Shown: positions 25,660 through 34,680, counted from the stretch's first letter. The stretch: 46,402 nt of DNA from Oscillospiraceae bacterium (GCA_015063385.1 SVUG01000014.1:1-46402), one strand, 5' to 3'. Program-made: numbers and translations. Notes: generated from the letters alone by a model not told the origin.

Positions 25660-26832
25660 TTGAAACCGAATAATCCTAAGGTATCTGCGGTGATTTTGGC
25701 GGCCGGTAGCGGCACTCGCATGAACTGTGACGTCACAAAGCAGAGAATGTATATACTTGGCGAGAGCGTGCTGCATCGCTCGGTCAGAGCGTTTTCAAAA
25801 TCGGAAAGTATCAGCTCTCTGGTTGTCGTATGCCGCGCGGACGAAGTTGAGTGGGCAGCGTCAGAGCTTGCGGATATATCAAAGCCCTATACCGTAATTG
25901 CAGGCGGTAAAACGAGAGCGGAGTCGGCAAAACTGGGATTTGAAGCAATTCCTGCGGATTCAGATTACGTTGCGATACACGATGCGGCAAGATGCCTCGT
26001 CACACCGAAGATAATTGATAGCGTTTTATCTGTAGCGCTCACTTACGGTGCGGCAACTGCGGCTGCGCCTCTCTCCGATACCATTAAACGAGTAGACAAT
26101 GATTTGATAATAACGCAAACCGTGCCTAGAGAATCACTGTATTCTGCATCTACGCCGCAAATTTTTTCAACATTACTTTACAAAAAAGCGCTTTCTGCGA
26201 CAGAAAATATCGAATCATTTACCGATGACAACATGCTTATTGAGGCATCGGGACAGACGGTCAGATGTGTTGATATTGGTAATGAAAACATTAAAATTAC
26301 TACGCCCAACGACATCTCGTACGCCGAGTATATTCTTGGAAAGAGGGAAAATATGTTTGAGTATAAAATCGGTCACGGATACGACGTTCACCGTCTTGTG
26401 CCGGATAGAGCACTTGTGCTTGGGGGGGTAAATATACCAAGCGACAAGGGGCTTCTTGGTCACTCCGACGCAGACGTGCTGACGCATGCGATTATGGATT
26501 CCTTACTCGGCGCAATGGGGCTTGGTGACATAGGAAAGCATTTTCCCGATACGTCGGGCGAGTTTAAGGATATATCCAGCCTCGAACTTTTATCCCGCAT
26601 CGCTTCTCTCATATCGAATAATGGATATGAGGTTGTCAACGTGGATGCAACCTTGATATTACAAAAGCCTAAGATAGCTCCTTATATTGATTTAATGAAA
26701 GCTAATATTTCAAAAATTCTTGGAATAGAGCAGGGCAGAATTAATATTAAGGCAACTACTGAGGAGGGGCTTGGCTTCACCGGAAGCGGTGAGGGCGCTG
26801 CGGCACACTCTGTTGCAATGCTAAAAAAATAA
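25660..26832 (+). CDS. ispDF: Bifunctional IspD-IspF enzyme of the MEP isoprenoid pathway
   Basis: The N-terminal half (about residues 1-220) is IspD, which makes CDP-methylerythritol: [16 protein letters not shown] at about 108, and a D-D-N-M block. The C-terminal half (from about residue 234) is IspF, the cyclodiphosphate synthase: [23 protein letters not shown]-x-H-F-P-D and G-x-G-F-T-G-S-G-E. Both sets of catalytic residues are intact. The start is TTG 25660 behind GGAGGTGAT; there is no better ATG. The product feeds undecaprenyl phosphate synthesis and so the neighbouring wall genes, although it is on the other strand. Confidence 0.95.
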   Translation: MKPNNPKVSAVILAAGSGTRMNCDVTKQRMYILGESVLHRSVRAFSKSESISSLVVVCRADEVEWAASELADISKPYTVIAGGKTRAESAKLGFEAIPADSDYVAIHDAARCLVTPKIIDSVLSVALTYGAATAAAPLSDTIKRVDNDLIITQTVPRESLYSASTPQIFSTLLYKKALSATENIESFTDDNMLIEASGQTVRCVDIGNENIKITTPNDISYAEYILGKRENMFEYKIGHGYDVHRLVPDRALVLGGVNIPSDKGLLGHSDADVLTHAIMDSLLGAMGLGDIGKHFPDTSGEFKDISSLELLSRIASLISNNGYEVVNVDATLILQKPKIAPYIDLMKANISKILGIEQGRINIKATTEEGLGFTGSGEGAAAHSVAMLKK

Positions 26833-26916
26833 GGGGTGAATAAATCACCCCAATCATAAGCACACGTGACGGCGTAAATATTTAAACGTCTTTAGCTTTA
26901 CTGTCGTCGCCGCACG
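26833..26916 (+). other. Two hairpins after ispDF
   Basis: GGGGTGA / TCACCCC (26833-26839, 26845-26851) follows the stop codon directly but lacks a T run. A second, larger stem pairs CGTG-AC-GGCG (26865-26874) with CGCC-G-CACG (26908-26916). They may slow or end transcription; no gene is seen in the 175 bp before rpe. Confidence 0.4.
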
Positions 26917-27007
26917 TTATGCTATAGATGCCAATAAAATGGCTCTATATTATTTTATGGTATTCTTTAATTAAAGTTAATATAATTATACACTAAGGAG
27001 TATATAA

Positions 27008-27649
27008 ATGACCAAAATTTCTCCCTCCGTTCTCGCGGCCGACCTTTCAAATCTTGCCGCAGAGGTTAAGGATATTGAGCTTGCAGGTGCTGACATGGTG
27101 CATCTTGACGTCATGGATGGTGTTTTCGTGACTAACATCAGCTTCGGTTTACCCGTAATAGAGTCGCTGCGTTCGAAGACAAATATGATATTTGACGTGC
27201 ATCTTATGATAGTCAATCCTGAAAAATATGCCGAGAGATTTATCGAAGCAGGTGCAGATATCCTTACGTTTCATCTTGAAGCCTGCGAGGACTCGGCGTC
27301 GCTTCTTGATACGATACGTTCGCATGGCGCTATGGCGGCAGTTTCCATCAAGCCGGGAACGCCTATAGAGGACGTTTTTCCTTTGCTTGACAAATGTGAT
27401 ATGGTCCTTGTAATGACCGTTGAACCTGGTTATGGTGGTCAAAAACTGATACCTGAAACGCTCGAAAAGGTGAGAAAATTAAAGGCAGAAATAGAAAAGC
27501 GCGACCTTGCAGTCGAAATACAGGTTGACGGAGGTATTACAGCAGAGAACGCATCTCTCGCCATTGAGGCAGGCGCATCTATACTAGTTGCAGGTAGCTC
27601 CGTGTTTAAAAGCACTAACAGAAAACAAGCGATAGACGCTTTAAGATAA
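27008..27649 (+). CDS. rpe: Ribulose-phosphate 3-epimerase
   Basis: Rpe interconverts ribulose 5-phosphate and xylulose 5-phosphate in the pentose phosphate pathway. The 213-residue TIM barrel shows S-V-L-A-A-D near the start, H-L-D-V-M-D-G, D-V-H-L-M-I, V-E-P-G-Y-G-G-Q and V-D-G-G-I with A-G-S-S-V-F near the end; the metal-binding His and Asp residues are present. AAGGAG is the ribosome binding site, and a TATAAT (26981-26986) lies upstream with only a weak -35. It stands alone, not beside rsgA or the kinases it often accompanies. Confidence 0.95.
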   Translation: MTKISPSVLAADLSNLAAEVKDIELAGADMVHLDVMDGVFVTNISFGLPVIESLRSKTNMIFDVHLMIVNPEKYAERFIEAGADILTFHLEACEDSASLLDTIRSHGAMAAVSIKPGTPIEDVFPLLDKCDMVLVMTVEPGYGGQKLIPETLEKVRKLKAEIEKRDLAVEIQVDGGITAENASLAIEAGASILVAGSSVFKSTNRKQAIDALR

Positions 27650-27694
27650 ACGTTGAGGTTTTATCGAAGGATCTTCTTGCGTAGTTCGCATTAA

Positions 27695-27727
27695 ATAAAA
27701 AAACCACCAAATGGTGGTTTTTTTATT
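27695..27727. terminator. Bidirectional intrinsic terminator
   Basis: AAAAAACCACCA / TGGTGGTTTTTT with a 2-nt loop gives T runs in both directions. It ends rpe and the convergent 1184-residue lipoprotein gene. Confidence 0.9.
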
Positions 27728-27749
27728 TGCTTAATTAAGGGAGATAGGA

Positions 27750-30700
27750 TTAAGAGTCATTTTCAGCCCACTCATTATCCATATTGCTACTTTCTTTGGT
27801 AGGCACGGAGGTATTTCCTGCGCTTTCGTTTGCTGAAGAATCTCCGTTTGTCATACCGCTTATTGCAACGTCATCACCCTTGACAACTGTTTCACTGGTA
27901 TATTTTTTATCAGTTTTAGCAAATGAGATGTTGTCTAAGTATTGATTTCCTCTTATTTTATATGCAGAGAAACGTATTCCCAGCTGTGAAACCGCTGCGG
28001 ATGCATTGGCGATTATCTCGTCGTAAATACATACGTAATCTCCGTTTATATCACAAAGATAAATTTTTACTCTGGAATTGGCTGGTAACTCGGAGTCGTA
28101 ATAATACTCAAATTTCATAGAGTACCATTTGCCCGATTTTAAGGTGAAGTTTTCTATGACCTTTCCGTCATCCGTTTTGATTACCATTTCGCTCATTCCT
28201 CCGTGGCTTTCCGGAATCTCCTTTGCATCAAAGGCGAAGCCGAATAGCTTGCTTCCTGCTGAGTTTTGGAATTCAAGATTAAATTCGTTTGCTCTCCAAA
28301 GGAAGTCTATGGTATCGAAATAATAATCTAAGGAAACTTCATAGGTAGTGCCATCGGAACTTAGATTCGAGTCGTTGATATACACCGTACCGTTGCCTGA
28401 GTTATTATCGAGGTTCTGTGTAAATATGCGCAGAACCTTGTTGGAGGAATTAGTCGGATCTGCAGCTGCGTAGAATCTGACGCCGCCCTTGTTAGTTCCT
28501 ATTCCATACTTAGATTCAAGCTCAGATGTCCAGTTAACAGGGTCTATCGAAACAAATTTGCCTAAGTCGGCATCCTTATAGAATTGCTCTATGAAGAAAT
28601 CATCGTTTGAAATGATTCCGGTTGTAAAGTCATACACGGTTTTTTGGTCGTCCAATTCGGAATTGTCGGAATCCTTTGCGGTTTCCTCTACGTAAGGCTT
28701 GTTTTCTTTAGCTGTGTATACATTGTTGATATAGAACGCGGATGCGCCCATTCTGTAGTATGCCAGCTTGAAGGAGCTTATATCTCTGTCGTAGTAGGTA
28801 TCGTCCGTAGCGTTGTAGAGAGAAGAGTCGGACATTCCGGCGTATTCACCGTTCAAATAAAGCTTTATCTTAACGTCCAGAGCTTCATTTTCTGTGTAAT
28901 TCTTATAAACCTCAACGCGAAGATTGAACCATTCACCCGTAGGAATTCCGCCTACAACCTCACCGTTTTGAATACCGTCGCGTCCGGCATAAGAATCCGC
29001 AACGCGAAGGAAGGTCTTTCCGTATCTTTCGTAGGTGTAGAGGTTAAGCACTACGGAGTTCTGAGAGTTCGTGCCCTGACGTGCAGCAACTATCTGCATA
29101 ACGGGATTGCTACCGTCGGAGCCAGCAAAGTAGAGATCTACGTCAAGTATATAACAGTTGCCAACCGTTCCTAAATTAGTTATAAGACATTCGGTATTGC
29201 TTCCAACTGCGGCAACGGATTTGTAAGGATTATCGGGATAAACAAAATCCTCTGCATACAGTACCATATCATCAAAATTGGGATCAGGATTGGGTACTAT
29301 TGATGACATAAACCACTTATTATCGGTGTCGCCTACGTTGTTGATTACCGCTTCATCAGGCTTATATACTAAACCGTTCACTTCGTTGCCTTCAGAGGGG
29401 TTGTAGTTGTCGAAGGTGACAACCTCGGGTTCTACCTTTGACCCGGAATTTTTAATTATAGTACCTAGACCGGCTAAAACGTCGAGGAAAAACGTGGTAT
29501 CATATCTGCAATACAGAGCAGGGGCGTCAATTTCATAAACGGTAAACAGATTTTTGATTACCGTACTAACGGCTATTGCGGTTGAATTTACATCACTTTC
29601 AAGAGTTCCTTTTACTGCAACCAAAACGCCTTGCGAGGTGGCAGAGGTTGAGTCCTGATTCATCGAGAAGCCACCGTCTGTTCTTGCGAAAGCAATAAGT
29701 TTTTCGGTAGTCTTTTGGACAAGGTCGTACATGTTTTCACGCAAGAACACTTCAAATCTTGCGCGTCCCTCCGCTGAGCATGAGGGAAGAATATTTGCAA
29801 GACAAACCCATGGATTATAAACGTAGCACATAGTTTCAACATCATCGGATATGTCAAGCATTATTATTTCAAGTGTACTTTCAATAGATGCATCGGCTTT
29901 GGGGAAATTCTTTCCGAAGAATTCAGAAAGCTTCATAAGACCATTGATGGAATTATAAGAAACCTCGTTTTCCCAAAGTCCATTTTCTTTTTGATTTGTA
30001 CGAAGATAGTTTAGAAGGTAATCCCATCTTCCTGCCGACTTAATTTCTCCGGACGTGGAGCTGAGAGCGTTAGCAGCGCTATACGAATCTCCTTTGGCAA
30101 AAAGACCGTCAAGATAAATCTTGAAGCTTTCTTCAGATGCATATATAGGATTTGTAGAAGCGGTTAAAACAACCTTCGATGTGCTAACTGCTACTGATGA
30201 GCCAAGAGGGGAGGGAAGCAGGCTGTGTGAACTGCCAACTATACCTGAACCCTTGAAAGCACCGGTGGGACTATCGTATATAGGTACTACTCCGGTAGCA
30301 TTGAAAAATCTTACTGCCCAACCGTGATCTCTACCGCGGCGGGAAGAGCCTATAGACGTGCCCCACTGAGGATGGTAGAAGTATCCGTCCTCTGCCTGTA
30401 GACCTACTATAAACTCGCTTATCTGCGACAGAGTTTCTCCCGAGAGAAGATTAGCATAGCTTCCTCCCGCAGTATTGGCAAGGCCTGAATTTTGCAACAG
30501 CTCCAATGCCTGAACAGTCGATTCAATATCCGGCAAAAAGCCCTCCGTGTTTCTTGCCGATGCCGAATAATAAAATCCGCCTATATTAGGATCGTAAAGA
30601 TTAGCGAGCCAGATATACAGTTCCTCGGTATAAATGTTGTATAAATTACGCAATGCTGAAATGCCCTCAGCGGTCACTCTTTCAAAATTTGAAGAGTCGT

Positions 30701-31304
30701 TTAAAATCTCCTCAAACTCCTTATCTCGCTGTTCGTTTCTGCGCGCCGCTACGAAATCAATAGTGTTAAATCTTTCGTGCGTAATGACACCGGATGCGGA
30801 ATATTCCTTATCGGTAATATTATCTTGAATCCAATTTAAAGCAGCCATTCTGGCAATGGAATCGCTGTAAGCTATTGCCATAGAGCCATTTTCTGCGTAA
30901 ACCAAATATGCGCTGTCACCGTTTGATTCAAGCGAAAATAAATCCACTATCTTGTCAAATTTTTCATACGCAGTCATAGATATAGGGCGATTGAATTTTC
31001 CCACAACGATCTCGTGATCATTGGGAGTAGCACTCATATTTTCTGCTGTGATTATCTCAGGTGCTTTTCCTACAAGAAGATAAAGATGATAGCGGAAATC
31101 GCCGATATCAGTCGTTTCATCCTCACAGACAATATAATAATTATGTTCGGATGACCAAATAAGATCTTCGCTCTTTGGAGTCTCGACTTCGTTTTCGGAT
31201 TGTGAATTTTTAGGTATGAACAAACGGCACGAGCTAAATGCTGCAATCGAAATAAGCAGAGCCAAAACAAGAGTAAAAATCAAAAATAAAGTAGATTTTC
31301 TCAT
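27750..31304 (-). CDS. Large lipoprotein with a novel helical domain and two lectin-like domains
   Basis: The 1184-residue protein begins with a lipoprotein signal (F-S-S-C, Cys26). Residues about 55-165 resemble the small alpha/beta domain that precedes catalytic domains in some glycoside hydrolases (E-I-V-V-G-K, then A-A-L-N-W-I). Residues about 195-640 form a helix-rich domain shared with the next gene upstream, with striking motifs: I-G-G-F-Y-Y-S, E-G-F-L-P-D-I-E-S-T-V-Q-A-L, L-Q-A-E-D-G-Y-F-Y-H-P-Q-W-G and S-R-R-G-R-D. Two jelly-roll (concanavalin-like) domains follow at about 665-885 and 905-1135, then a Ser/Asn-rich tail. I place the helical domain in no known family; an alpha/alpha-barrel polysaccharide lyase or hydrolase is my guess. 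The ATGA overlap with its upstream neighbour implies coupled translation. Confidence 0.85.
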   Translation of the reverse strand: MRKSTLFLIFTLVLALLISIAAFSSCRLFIPKNSQSENEVETPKSEDLIWSSEHNYYIVCEDETTDIGDFRYHLYLLVGKAPEIITAENMSATPNDHEIVVGKFNRPISMTAYEKFDKIVDLFSLESNGDSAYLVYAENGSMAIAYSDSIARMAALNWIQDNITDKEYSASGVITHERFNTIDFVAARRNEQRDKEFEEILNDSSNFERVTAEGISALRNLYNIYTEELYIWLANLYDPNIGGFYYSASARNTEGFLPDIESTVQALELLQNSGLANTAGGSYANLLSGETLSQISEFIVGLQAEDGYFYHPQWGTSIGSSRRGRDHGWAVRFFNATGVVPIYDSPTGAFKGSGIVGSSHSLLPSPLGSSVAVSTSKVVLTASTNPIYASEESFKIYLDGLFAKGDSYSAANALSSTSGEIKSAGRWDYLLNYLRTNQKENGLWENEVSYNSINGLMKLSEFFGKNFPKADASIESTLEIIMLDISDDVETMCYVYNPWVCLANILPSCSAEGRARFEVFLRENMYDLVQKTTEKLIAFARTDGGFSMNQDSTSATSQGVLVAVKGTLESDVNSTAIAVSTVIKNLFTVYEIDAPALYCRYDTTFFLDVLAGLGTIIKNSGSKVEPEVVTFDNYNPSEGNEVNGLVYKPDEAVINNVGDTDNKWFMSSIVPNPDPNFDDMVLYAEDFVYPDNPYKSVAAVGSNTECLITNLGTVGNCYILDVDLYFAGSDGSNPVMQIVAARQGTNSQNSVVLNLYTYERYGKTFLRVADSYAGRDGIQNGEVVGGIPTGEWFNLRVEVYKNYTENEALDVKIKLYLNGEYAGMSDSSLYNATDDTYYDRDISSFKLAYYRMGASAFYINNVYTAKENKPYVEETAKDSDNSELDDQKTVYDFTTGIISNDDFFIEQFYKDADLGKFVSIDPVNWTSELESKYGIGTNKGGVRFYAAADPTNSSNKVLRIFTQNLDNNSGNGTVYINDSNLSSDGTTYEVSLDYYFDTIDFLWRANEFNLEFQNSAGSKLFGFAFDAKEIPESHGGMSEMVIKTDDGKVIENFTLKSGKWYSMKFEYYYDSELPANSRVKIYLCDINGDYVCIYDEIIANASAAVSQLGIRFSAYKIRGNQYLDNISFAKTDKKYTSETVVKGDDVAISGMTNGDSSANESAGNTSVPTKESSNMDNEWAENDS

Positions 31305-32596
31305 AGTACCTCCTTATGTTGTAGATTATCATTTTTTTGTGTGGGAAGTCTCATTATATCAAATACTAAGTCTGCATCCTGTTGAGTGAAAACAGGGACT
31401 ATAGGAATGCCAAAGGCTTTGAACATTTCACGAAGCGGTCCGTTGACCGAGCAACCGTTTCCGTTAATATCGCTTTCCCAAACGTTATCCAGTGAAACTC
31501 GCACACCCTGTGCATAAGCACAGCATTCGCCCGAAGATGCCGAGAAATATGCGAAGTTACCTTCGTTTGTTTGAGTCGATTTCATTTTTTTCGTGGTTGC
31601 GCGTATCATTTCAGGAGCACATTCGCGTAGTCTCGCACGCATCGCAGCCTTCTCCGATTCATTGAGATCACCGTGACTAAGTATAGCCGATACCGCTGCC
31701 CAGGGATTGTAAAACTCGCAGGCAAACTCTATCGGTTCGTTAGACGTTATAGCATGTACCGCGCTTTCAAATGCAGCCGTCGCGTGCTTGATTTTTGCGT
31801 TGAATACCGGATAGCTTATAGCTATCTTCATAAGTCCGTTGACCGAAGCGTAATTTATATCACGCTCCCATAGACCGTTGTCGGCGCGCTGAATAGAGTC
31901 AAGCCAATCGATAGTCGCGCATGCAAATTCATGGCCTGCATCTCGGATTTGTCCGCAAATAGAATTTATCAGATTTCCCATTGCATAGGATTTAGTACTG
32001 AAAGGGCGCTCGCTAATCCAATGTTTATATTTGTCTATATCCTGCAGGTAATCGGGCACCGCCGGCTTTGCTTTCCTTTCATACGAAAGGGGAAGGGGAT
32101 ATTTATATTTTCCTTTTAGGGCGATAAGCTGAGCTGCATTTCCCAAATCTCTGCCGCGTCTGCTTTCGGTTATATCCTTACCCCATTGCGGGTGATAGAA
32201 AAATCCGTCCTCGTCCTGTAGGTTGTATGCAAAATCATATATTTTTTCGCCAATGTCTCTCGGTATGCTTTGAATAGGTTCGCCTATTCCTTCAAGACCA
32301 CATTGCGTTTTAATAAATTTCAGCGCCTGCGCCGTTGATTCCAAATCAGGCAGAAAACCTTCGTTGTCTCTGGAAGTTTCGGAAAAATAAAATCCGCCTA
32401 TGTCAGAATCGTAAAGCCCCGCATACCATATAAGCATTCTCTCGTCGAAGAGGTTGTACATTTCACGAAGCTCGGCTATCGCTTCCTCGCCTATCACGTC
32501 GTGGAGTGCGGCGAAGCCTTCATTTCTTTTTTTCTCGCGAATATCGCGCAGCCGTGATATTCGCTCGGGGGTTGCTATAGAATCTATAATTTTCAT
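31301..32596 (-). CDS. Cytoplasmic paralogue of the lipoprotein's helical domain
   Basis: The 431 residues have no signal peptide and align over nearly their full length with residues about 180-640 of the adjacent lipoprotein: I-G-G-F-Y-F-S, E-G-F-L-P-D-L-E-S-T-A-Q-A-L, L-Q-D-E-D-G-F-F-Y-H-P-Q-W-G, S-R-R-G-R-D, and later N-G-L-W-E and Y-N-P-W. Conserved Glu, Asp, His, Trp and Arg in these blocks look like an active site. The pairing of an outside and an inside version suits stepwise breakdown of a polymer, first on the surface and then as imported oligomers. Oddly, no ribosome binding site precedes ATG 32596, and a strong terminator lies just upstream, so its expression is unclear. Confidence 0.8.
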   Translation of the reverse strand: MKIIDSIATPERISRLRDIREKKRNEGFAALHDVIGEEAIAELREMYNLFDERMLIWYAGLYDSDIGGFYFSETSRDNEGFLPDLESTAQALKFIKTQCGLEGIGEPIQSIPRDIGEKIYDFAYNLQDEDGFFYHPQWGKDITESRRGRDLGNAAQLIALKGKYKYPLPLSYERKAKPAVPDYLQDIDKYKHWISERPFSTKSYAMGNLINSICGQIRDAGHEFACATIDWLDSIQRADNGLWERDINYASVNGLMKIAISYPVFNAKIKHATAAFESAVHAITSNEPIEFACEFYNPWAAVSAILSHGDLNESEKAAMRARLRECAPEMIRATTKKMKSTQTNEGNFAYFSASSGECCAYAQGVRVSLDNVWESDINGNGCSVNGPLREMFKAFGIPIVPVFTQQDADLVFDIMRLPTQKNDNLQHKEVL

Positions 32597-32608
32597 TTGT
32601 TAAAATTG

Positions 32609-32623
32609 TGTCAGTTGCTGACA
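32609..32623. promoter_or_regulatory. Inverted repeat before the helical-domain paralogue
   Basis: TGTCAG and CTGACA arms (as read on the minus strand) are separated by 3 nt and end 13 nt before the ATG at 32596. It may be an operator or a translational hairpin. No canonical promoter is seen in the 42 bp between this gene and the terminator. Confidence 0.35.
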
Positions 32624-32637
32624 TTACTGGAGTTTCT

Positions 32638-32678
32638 TGAAAAATCGCGGCCTTCGATTTTGGGCGAAAGCCGCGATT
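32638..32678 (-). terminator. Strong intrinsic terminator after the 524-residue secreted protein
   Basis: On the minus strand a 14-bp stem (AATCGCGGCTTTCG / CGAAGGCCGCGATT, one G-T pair) with an 8-nt loop is followed by TTTTTC. Confidence 0.9.
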
Positions 32679-32719
32679 AAACGTTGGTTTAAGACTGTAA
32701 AACTAATATTATGACAATA

Positions 32720-34294
32720 TTATACACCGGGGTATTGAGGCATAGTATCGGTTTCATAGAAGTAAACGTTATCAAAGTACTGCGTGTTAGTATTGCTATA
32801 ACCGCCCGTGAAGCTGAGCTGGATATATTCAACAGCGGTGGAGTTGTTAGTACCGCTTGAAAGATCGGCTTGAGCAAACAAAGTAAAGGTAGTACCGCCG
32901 TTGGTGGAATAATAAATATAACGAACCGTGTTAATAGAGTCCCAAACTATTCTGAAGGTATACCAGGTATCTATATCGAAAGCATTGGTGTCTGCTGAAG
33001 TGTTGCCAAGAGCAAAGCTGTCTGTGTCAGTAGTATCGGGTCTGCAATAGAAATCAGCACCGGTTTTTGCGTCGCTTTCGTTATAAAGTGTTGCGCTAAA
33101 GAGCTTAGCATTAGTGTTAGTCGAATAGGTGACATCTACATATTGATCATATTCAAATACATATATACCGCCATTCTCTACCTTTTTGTCGAGAGCTATC
33201 TTCCAAGTGCTTGCAACAGAACTGCTGACTCTATTGGTTTGAACAGTCAGAACCTTGTTTGCATCACTTGTGGGATCTGTACCAATATAGAATTTAGGAC
33301 CTGTATAGCTTGAATACTGGGACATATCGTAACTTCCGGGGTTGACGTTACCGCCGTCAAGTATATTACTTGTGCTCGCGGTAGCACCGCTATAAATATT
33401 CATTGCAATACTAAAGTTGCTGTCATAAGGAATCTGACCGTCCTCAAAGTCGTAGGATGAAGACTCAGCCTCACCGAACACTGGAACTACCTGAACGGGC
33501 TCAGTAATCGAAGCGGTCTCACCAACAGCAAGCGTCTCGGTGTAACCGTCTGCTCTAACGAGAGCCCAAGATGCGACCGTTTCGCTGCCGGTGTATGCAG
33601 GAGTAACGCTAAGAGTCTCGCCCGCAGGAGCAAACGAGAAGCGAGAGCCGTTAATAGTAACGCCCTCGGTTTCGGTATATGCATATACCGACTCAGTAAC
33701 GAGAGGCTCGGGATTCTCGCTGTCGTAATTTTCGAGAACGACCTGTGCCTGCACGCCGTATGTAAGAAGGCTATTGTAGAGCTTCATTCTCTCAAAGTCC
33801 TTGCCGTCAACCTCGGTCATATCCTTGAAGCCCTCTCTGTAGAGCATAGTATAAAGATACTCAGCTACACTGTAATCGTGGGTATATTCGGGAGCGGTAT
33901 CACCGGTATAAGCCACAGCATATGCAACGCGGGAAAGGTCCTTGGCAGGTACGCCGGTAGTAACGAATACGGGATATCTGGCAATCTCGTTGCCGCCTTC
34001 ATCCTTTTGAATATAAAGGTTTTCTTCCTTCGTTGTGTCAAGGAGAGTTGCGGTTTTAATATTGGTGGGATCATCATTCCAATAATAATTTACCGTAACG
34101 GTATTTGCATCTGCAATTGGTACGTTAACTGCATAAGCAATAGCAACTCTGTCGCCGTAAACTATGTTTTGGGCTAAAATAGTCACTTCGCTCTCAGCCT
34201 CTGCTGCGGAAGCTGAGAATCCAACGGCAATGCCAAGAAGTGCCGCGGTTATCAGTGTAAGTACAACAATTTTTGTGAGTTTTTTTGCTTTCAT
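32720..34294 (-). CDS. Secreted protein with a C-terminal lectin-like (jelly-roll) domain
   Basis: The 524-residue protein has a Sec signal ending near A-S-A-A (about residue 32). Residues about 35-200 form a domain with Y-S-V-A-E-Y-L-Y-T-M-L-Y and L-L-T-Y-G-V-Q-A-Q, a pattern I associate with secreted proteins of gut Clostridia but cannot name. A beta-rich linker (200-285) follows, then a jelly-roll domain (about 288-520) opening Y-D-F-E-D-G and containing D-A-N-K-V-L-T-V and Y-F-D-N-V-Y-F. The same opening and N-K-V-L block occur in the 1184-residue lipoprotein and in the AraC fusion, tying the three genes together. No wall-anchoring motif is seen. The 42-residue peptide gene lies 60 bp upstream. 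Confidence 0.8.
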   Translation of the reverse strand: MKAKKLTKIVVLTLITAALLGIAVGFSASAAEAESEVTILAQNIVYGDRVAIAYAVNVPIADANTVTVNYYWNDDPTNIKTATLLDTTKEENLYIQKDEGGNEIARYPVFVTTGVPAKDLSRVAYAVAYTGDTAPEYTHDYSVAEYLYTMLYREGFKDMTEVDGKDFERMKLYNSLLTYGVQAQVVLENYDSENPEPLVTESVYAYTETEGVTINGSRFSFAPAGETLSVTPAYTGSETVASWALVRADGYTETLAVGETASITEPVQVVPVFGEAESSSYDFEDGQIPYDSNFSIAMNIYSGATASTSNILDGGNVNPGSYDMSQYSSYTGPKFYIGTDPTSDANKVLTVQTNRVSSSVASTWKIALDKKVENGGIYVFEYDQYVDVTYSTNTNAKLFSATLYNESDAKTGADFYCRPDTTDTDSFALGNTSADTNAFDIDTWYTFRIVWDSINTVRYIYYSTNGGTTFTLFAQADLSSGTNNSTAVEYIQLSFTGGYSNTNTQYFDNVYFYETDTMPQYPGV

Positions 34295-34354
34295 TTTAAT
34301 GTTATCCTTTCATAAATTAAAATTAAGTTTGTTGAAATAATAAAATTAAGCGTG

Positions 34355-34483
34355 CTAATTTTCGTCCCAACCACCTTCGCCGTCCATATTTTCACCCGAC
34401 GTAGTAATGATATCGGTTTCATCAAAAGCAACTATTTCGACATCTGGACGAACGTAGTCTTTTTTTGCTTTTTTAATATTCAT
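34355..34483 (-). CDS. 42-residue acidic peptide, leading gene of the secreted-protein operon
   Basis: The frame runs from ATG 34483 to TAG 34355 behind a strong AAAGGAGC ribosome binding site and a well-formed promoter. The peptide has a basic start (M-N-I-K-K-A-K-K), then Y-V-R-P-D-V-E-I-V-A-F-D, D-I-I-T-T-S-G, and an acidic Gly-rich tail ending G-W-D-E-N. The pattern Y-x-x-P-x-x-E-I-x-x-F-x-x-x-D-I-I-T-T-S resembles very short proteins I have seen in gut Clostridia, whose function is unknown to me. There is no signal peptide. It could be a leader-and-core peptide or a regulatory small protein; this is inference. Confidence 0.75.
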   Translation of the reverse strand: MNIKKAKKDYVRPDVEIVAFDETDIITTSGENMDGEGGWDEN

Positions 34484-34514
34484 GACTGCTCCTTTCAACG
34501 CTTTTTTATTTACA

Positions 34515-34543
34515 TTTATATTGTAGCACAGTTAAAATACCAA
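34515..34543 (-). promoter_or_regulatory. Promoter of the 42-residue peptide and secreted protein
   Basis: On the minus strand, TTGGTA (34538-34543), 17-bp spacer, TATAAA (34515-34520). A 7-bp inverted repeat AACGCTT / AAGCGTT (about 34497 and 34542) flanks it. Confidence 0.65.
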
Positions 34544-34586
34544 GCGTTAGGCTAAAATTTATGAATTTTTAGGCAAAAACGCAGTT

Positions 34587-34635
34587 TATTCATTTAATCT
34601 ATTGACAAATAAATATTGATTTGCTTAAATGAATA
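34587..34635 (+). promoter_or_regulatory. Promoter of the AraC fusion inside an 11-bp inverted repeat
   Basis: TTGACA at 34602-34607, 17-bp spacer, TTAAAT at 34625-34630. Perfect 11-bp arms TATTCATTTAA (34587-34597) and TTAAATGAATA (34625-34635) bracket it, the right arm covering the -10 box. This is a good candidate operator for self-regulation. Confidence 0.6.
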
Positions 34636-34680
34636 TGGTTTTGATTTGTATCAAAAAATGTATGGAGATAATGATGTGAG

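Noticed and set aside
26860-26990. Riboswitch or small RNA between ispDF and rpe
   Set aside because: Only one bulged stem with a 33-nt loop could be drawn and no known motif was recognised; kept as a hairpin note only.
27750-32596. Helical domain as GH88/GH105 unsaturated uronyl hydrolase
   Set aside because: The fold class and context would fit, but I could not find the family's catalytic Asp motif pattern; left unclassified.
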